Shown here: positions 61,186-64,000 of the stretch, piece after piece
How the letters are laid out: each line of letters begins with the position of its first letter
How positions within the stretch are numbered: the stretch's first letter is position 1
Source of the DNA: Betaproteobacteria bacterium HGW-Betaproteobacteria-9
Lineage (GTDB): Bacteria > Pseudomonadota > Gammaproteobacteria > Burkholderiales > Burkholderiaceae_C
Reading direction: 5' to 3'
DNA: 64,000 nucleotides
Assembly (NCBI GenBank): GCA_002842215.1
Contig: PHCC01000010.1
Span: 1 to 64,000, forward strand
The notes under the pieces: generated by a model
The model's database searches: none
What the model was told of the DNA's origin: nothing
Seen by the model: only the letters and a program-made list of their open reading frames with translations
Translations under genes and position numbers: made by a program

Positions 61186-64000
61186 TTACTGAGCGCCACC
61201 CGCTGTGGCCCTGACGGCGGTGCTGTCATCGGTGTGACCCGCACCGAACAGCCGGCGCAGCCAGCGGGCGAAATCGTCCATGTAGCAGTACACCACGGGC
61301 ACCACCACCAGCGTCAGCAGCGACGAAGTGATCACGCCGCCGATCACCGCCTGGCCCATGGGCGCGCGCTGCTCCGAGCCCTCGGTGAGGGCAAACGCCA
61401 GCGGCACCATGCCGAACACCATGGCCAGCGTGGTCATGAGGATGGGGCGCAGCCGCACCCGGGCGGCCAGCAGCAGGGCGTTTTCGCGCTCCAGCGGCGC
61501 GGCGCCGTCCAGCCCGCGGCGTGCGCGGATGGCGAAGTCCACCAGCAGGATGGCGTTTTTCGTCACCAGGCCCATCAGCAGCACGATGCCGATGACCGAG
61601 AACATGCTCATGGTGGAGCCGAACATCAGCAGTGTGAGCACCACGCCGATCAGCGTGAGCGGCAGCGCCGTCATGAGCGCCAGCGGCTGCAGGAAGCTCT
61701 GGAACTGGCTGGCCAGGATCATGTAGATGAAGATGATGGCCAGGGCCAGCGCCGAGACCGCGTAGCCGAACGATTCCTGCATGTTCTTGGTTGAACCGCC
61801 GAACTCGTAGCGGTAGCCCGGTGGCATGGCGATGGTGTCGAGCACCTGGCGGATGTCGGCCGACACATCGCCGGCCGAGCGGCCGAAGACGTTGGCGTTG
61901 ATCGCCACCTCGCGGTTCAGGTTGCGGCGGTTGATCTGGTTCGGGCCGGTCGATTCCACCACCTGAGCCACCTGGCCCAGGCGCACCACGCGCGCGCTGC
62001 CGTCGGCCGCGGTGCCGACCACAAAGGGCAGTTGCTCCAGGTCGCTGGTGCGCGCGCGCTGCTCGGGCGCCAGGCGCACGTTCACGTCGTAGCTCTCGCC
62101 GTCGGCGGCGCGCCAGTTGCCCACCGTCTGACCCGCCACCAGGGTGCGCAGGCTGCTCGCCACGGCGGCGCCGTTCAGTCCGGCGTCGGACGCGATCTCG
62201 CGCCGCATCACCACGTCCACCGTCGGCTTGTCGGGCTTGACGCTGGCGTCCAGATCCACCAGGCCGACGATGGGGCGGATGCGCTCCATCACCTGAGCGG
62301 TCAGCCGCTCCAGTTCGACGAGGTCGTCGCCCTGCAGCGAAAACTCGACCTGCTTGTTGCCGCCCACCGGATCGAGCAGGCCGGCGTGGGTCACGTTGAT
62401 GCCGGGCACGGTGCGCAGGCGCTCGCGCAGCTTCGCGGCCATGGTGTCGGCGTTGATGCTGCGGTCCTTGCGGTCCACCAGGCGCACGTAGACGCTGGCG
62501 TACATGGTGCCCTGGGCGTTGCCGGTGTTGATGGTGGAGAGCGTGTACTTCACCTCGGGGAATTCGCGCAGGATCGCTTCGACCTGTCGTGTCTTGGCCT
62601 CGGTGGCCTGCAGGGACGAGCCCACGGGCGTGTGGAACGAGAGCGAGGTTTCGGAGAAGTCGGCCTTGGGCACGAACTCGGTGCCCAGCAGTGGCACCAT
62701 GAACAGGCTGCTCACGAAGATGGCCAAGGCCAGGCCCAGCGTGGCCAGCTTGTGCTGCAGGGACCAGCGCAAGGTGCCCTGGTAAAGCTCGGTCAGATCG
62801 TCCTGCACGCGGTCGAACCAGGCGGTGACACGGCCAATGGTCTTGTCGTACAGCGTGACCGGCGCGGCGTGCCGGCCGTGCTTTTCGATTTCCGGGTCGT
62901 GCCAGACCGACGACAGCATCGGGTCGAGCGTGAAGCTCACGAACATCGAAATGAGCACGGCCGCCACCATGGTGATGCCGAACTCGTGGAAGAACTTGCC
63001 GATGATGCCGCCCATGAAACCGATGGGCAGGAACACCGCCACGATGGACAGCGTGGTCGCCAGCACGGCCAGGCCGATTTCCTGCGTGCCGTCCATGGCG
63101 GCGTCGAACGGACGCTTGCCCATCTGCACGTGGCGCACGATGTTTTCGCGCACCACGATGGCGTCGTCGATCAGCAGGCCCACCGACAGCGTGAGCGCCA
63201 TCAGCGTGATCATGTTGATGGTGAAGCCGAACAGGTTCATGAAGAAGAAGGTGCCGATGACCGAGATCGGCAGCGTGAGGCCGGTGATCACCGTCGAGCG
63301 CCACGAGTTTAGGAACAGGAACACGATCAGCACCGTGAGCAGCGCGCCTTCGATCAGCGTGCGGCGCACGTTGTCCACCGACACGCGGATCGGCCGCGAA
63401 CCGTCGGCGATGGGCTCCAGGCGCACGCCCGGTGGCAACTCGGCCTTGAGCGATGTGATGGTGGCCTTGAGGCCGTCGGTGACGGCGATGGTGTTTTCGT
63501 CCTGTGCCTTCTGCACCTGCAGCAGCAGGGTGCGCTGGCCGTTGTAGAGCGCGAGGCTCTCCACTTCTTCGGTGCCATCGCTCACGCGCGCCACCTGGGT
63601 CAGGCGCACGGCGCTGCCGCCGCGGCGCGCCACGATGATGTCTTCAAAATCCTGGGGGTTCTGCAGCCGCGAGAGCACCTGCACCACGCGGTCGCGTTCG
63701 CTGGTCTTGAGCGTGCCGACTGGCAGGTCCTGGTTTTCGTTGCGCACCGCGGTGGTGATCTGCTCGGCGGTGATGCCCAGCGCCTCCATCGCCGCCGGGT
63801 CGAGGTCGATGTTGACTGCGCGCCGCGTGCCGCCGACCAGCGTGACCGAGCCCACGCCGCGCACGTTTTCCATGCGCTTCTTCAGTGTCTGTTCGGCCCA
63901 GGTGGTGAGTTCAACCGCCGAAGGCGCTTTCCCATTGACCGCTTCGGGCAGGACAGCGACCGACCAGATCGAGCGCGCCGCCGGGTCGAAGCGCAGCACG
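61186..64000 (-). CDS. RND efflux permease (HAE1/AcrB-like), 5' end outside the window
   Basis: At least 938 residues of an inner-membrane RND pump; the N-terminal 80-120 residues lie beyond the right edge. Visible parts include GVGSVTLVGG, PISVIGTFFFMNLFGFTINMITLMALTLSVGLLIDDAIVVRENI with the paired Asp of the proton relay, LPIGFMGGIIGKF, the second porter domain and VLLMGLVTKNAILLVDFA. It works with a periplasmic adaptor (probably further right) and the TolC-type channel nearby to expel drugs, metals or metabolites. About 40 bases separate it from pcm. Confidence 0.93.
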   Translation of the reverse strand, partial: VLRFDPAARSIWSVAVLPEAVNGKAPSAVELTTWAEQTLKKRMENVRGVGSVTLVGGTRRAVNIDLDPAAMEALGITAEQITTAVRNENQDLPVGTLKTSERDRVVQVLSRLQNPQDFEDIIVARRGGSAVRLTQVARVSDGTEEVESLALYNGQRTLLLQVQKAQDENTIAVTDGLKATITSLKAELPPGVRLEPIADGSRPIRVSVDNVRRTLIEGALLTVLIVFLFLNSWRSTVITGLTLPISVIGTFFFMNLFGFTINMITLMALTLSVGLLIDDAIVVRENIVRHVQMGKRPFDAAMDGTQEIGLAVLATTLSIVAVFLPIGFMGGIIGKFFHEFGITMVAAVLISMFVSFTLDPMLSSVWHDPEIEKHGRHAAPVTLYDKTIGRVTAWFDRVQDDLTELYQGTLRWSLQHKLATLGLALAIFVSSLFMVPLLGTEFVPKADFSETSLSFHTPVGSSLQATEAKTRQVEAILREFPEVKYTLSTINTGNAQGTMYASVYVRLVDRKDRSINADTMAAKLRERLRTVPGINVTHAGLLDPVGGNKQVEFSLQGDDLVELERLTAQVMERIRPIVGLVDLDASVKPDKPTVDVVMRREIASDAGLNGAAVASSLRTLVAGQTVGNWRAADGESYDVNVRLAPEQRARTSDLEQLPFVVGTAADGSARVVRLGQVAQVVESTGPNQINRRNLNREVAINANVFGRSAGDVSADIRQVLDTIAMPPGYRYEFGGSTKNMQESFGYAVSALALAIIFIYMILASQFQSFLQPLALMTALPLTLIGVVLTLLMFGSTMSMFSVIGIVLLMGLVTKNAILLVDFAIRARRGLDGAAPLERENALLLAARVRLRPILMTTLAMVFGMVPLAFALTEGSEQRAPMGQAVIGGVITSSLLTLVVVPVVYCYMDDFARWLRRLFGAGHTDDSTAVRATAGGAQ

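Noticed and set aside
1-64000. CRISPR arrays, rRNA genes and phage structural genes
   Set aside because: No regularly spaced repeats, rRNA signatures or phage-type proteins were seen on reading through the window.

Overview
The window is high-GC DNA from a betaproteobacterium, most likely a Comamonadaceae member of the Burkholderiales (Hydrogenophaga/Polaromonas/Acidovorax-like). This rests on protein style, Bug-type tripartite binding proteins, branched-chain-type ABC importers next to CoA ligases, and GC-rich REP-like palindromes. No rRNA or complete tRNA is present to fix the genus.

Layout. (1) 0.5-10.4 kb: a GntR/HutC regulator followed by one long co-directional cluster. It encodes an AprA-like flavoprotein, an AprB-like ferredoxin, a HEAT-repeat protein, an FdxA-type ferredoxin, a nitrate/sulfonate-type ABC importer whose binding protein carries a C-terminal NosL-like domain, a DUF971 protein, a ferredoxin-NADP reductase and a YeiH-family exporter. 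Together these look like an NADPH-to-ferredoxin-to-flavoprotein electron chain coupled to import of a small, perhaps sulfur-containing, molecule. I know of no described pathway with this composition. (2) 10.5-12.2 kb: etfB-etfA. (3) 12.4-18.2 kb, minus strand: a Liv-type ABC importer and an alpha/beta hydrolase. Diverging from it (18.3-24.5 kb): a CoA ligase, a MaoC hydratase, a dimethylformamidase-like large subunit, a TetR regulator, an isonitrile-hydratase-like DJ-1 protein and a Rid-family protein. (4) 24.7-33.0 kb: an M20 amidohydrolase, a Dpp-type importer, an amidase and a second isonitrile-hydratase-like protein. (5) 33.3-39.7 kb, minus strand: a Pot-type importer with an enoyl-CoA hydratase and a CoA ligase, facing a TetR gene across a perfect palindrome. 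(6) 40.6-44.0 kb: an IS5-family element split by an IS3-family element, then IS110, IS5 and IS21 debris. (7) 44.4-48.0 kb: a Bug binding protein, a gamma-glutamyltransferase-like hydrolase and a TSUP exporter. (8) 48.67 kb: the 3' half of a tRNA-Asp gene with its terminator, which looks like an island attachment-site scar. (9) 48.8-64.0 kb: housekeeping genes for alkylation repair, sugar-phosphate mutase, LPS/core assembly (O-antigen ligase, glycosyltransferases, a WaaA-KdkA fusion), TolC, rhodanese, Pcm and an RND pump.

The accessory part (1-48.7 kb) is built around uptake plus C-N bond hydrolysis and CoA activation. Three separated operons (12-18/18-24 kb, 24.6-33 kb and 44.4-48 kb) share a 41-bp AT-rich upstream element with fixed internal spacing, so they probably form one regulon. 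The inventory (isonitrile hydratase-like proteins, formamidase-like enzyme, amidase, M20 amidohydrolase, GGT-like hydrolase, CoA ligase) suggests degradation of an N-acyl, N-formyl or isonitrile compound. The substrate is inference.
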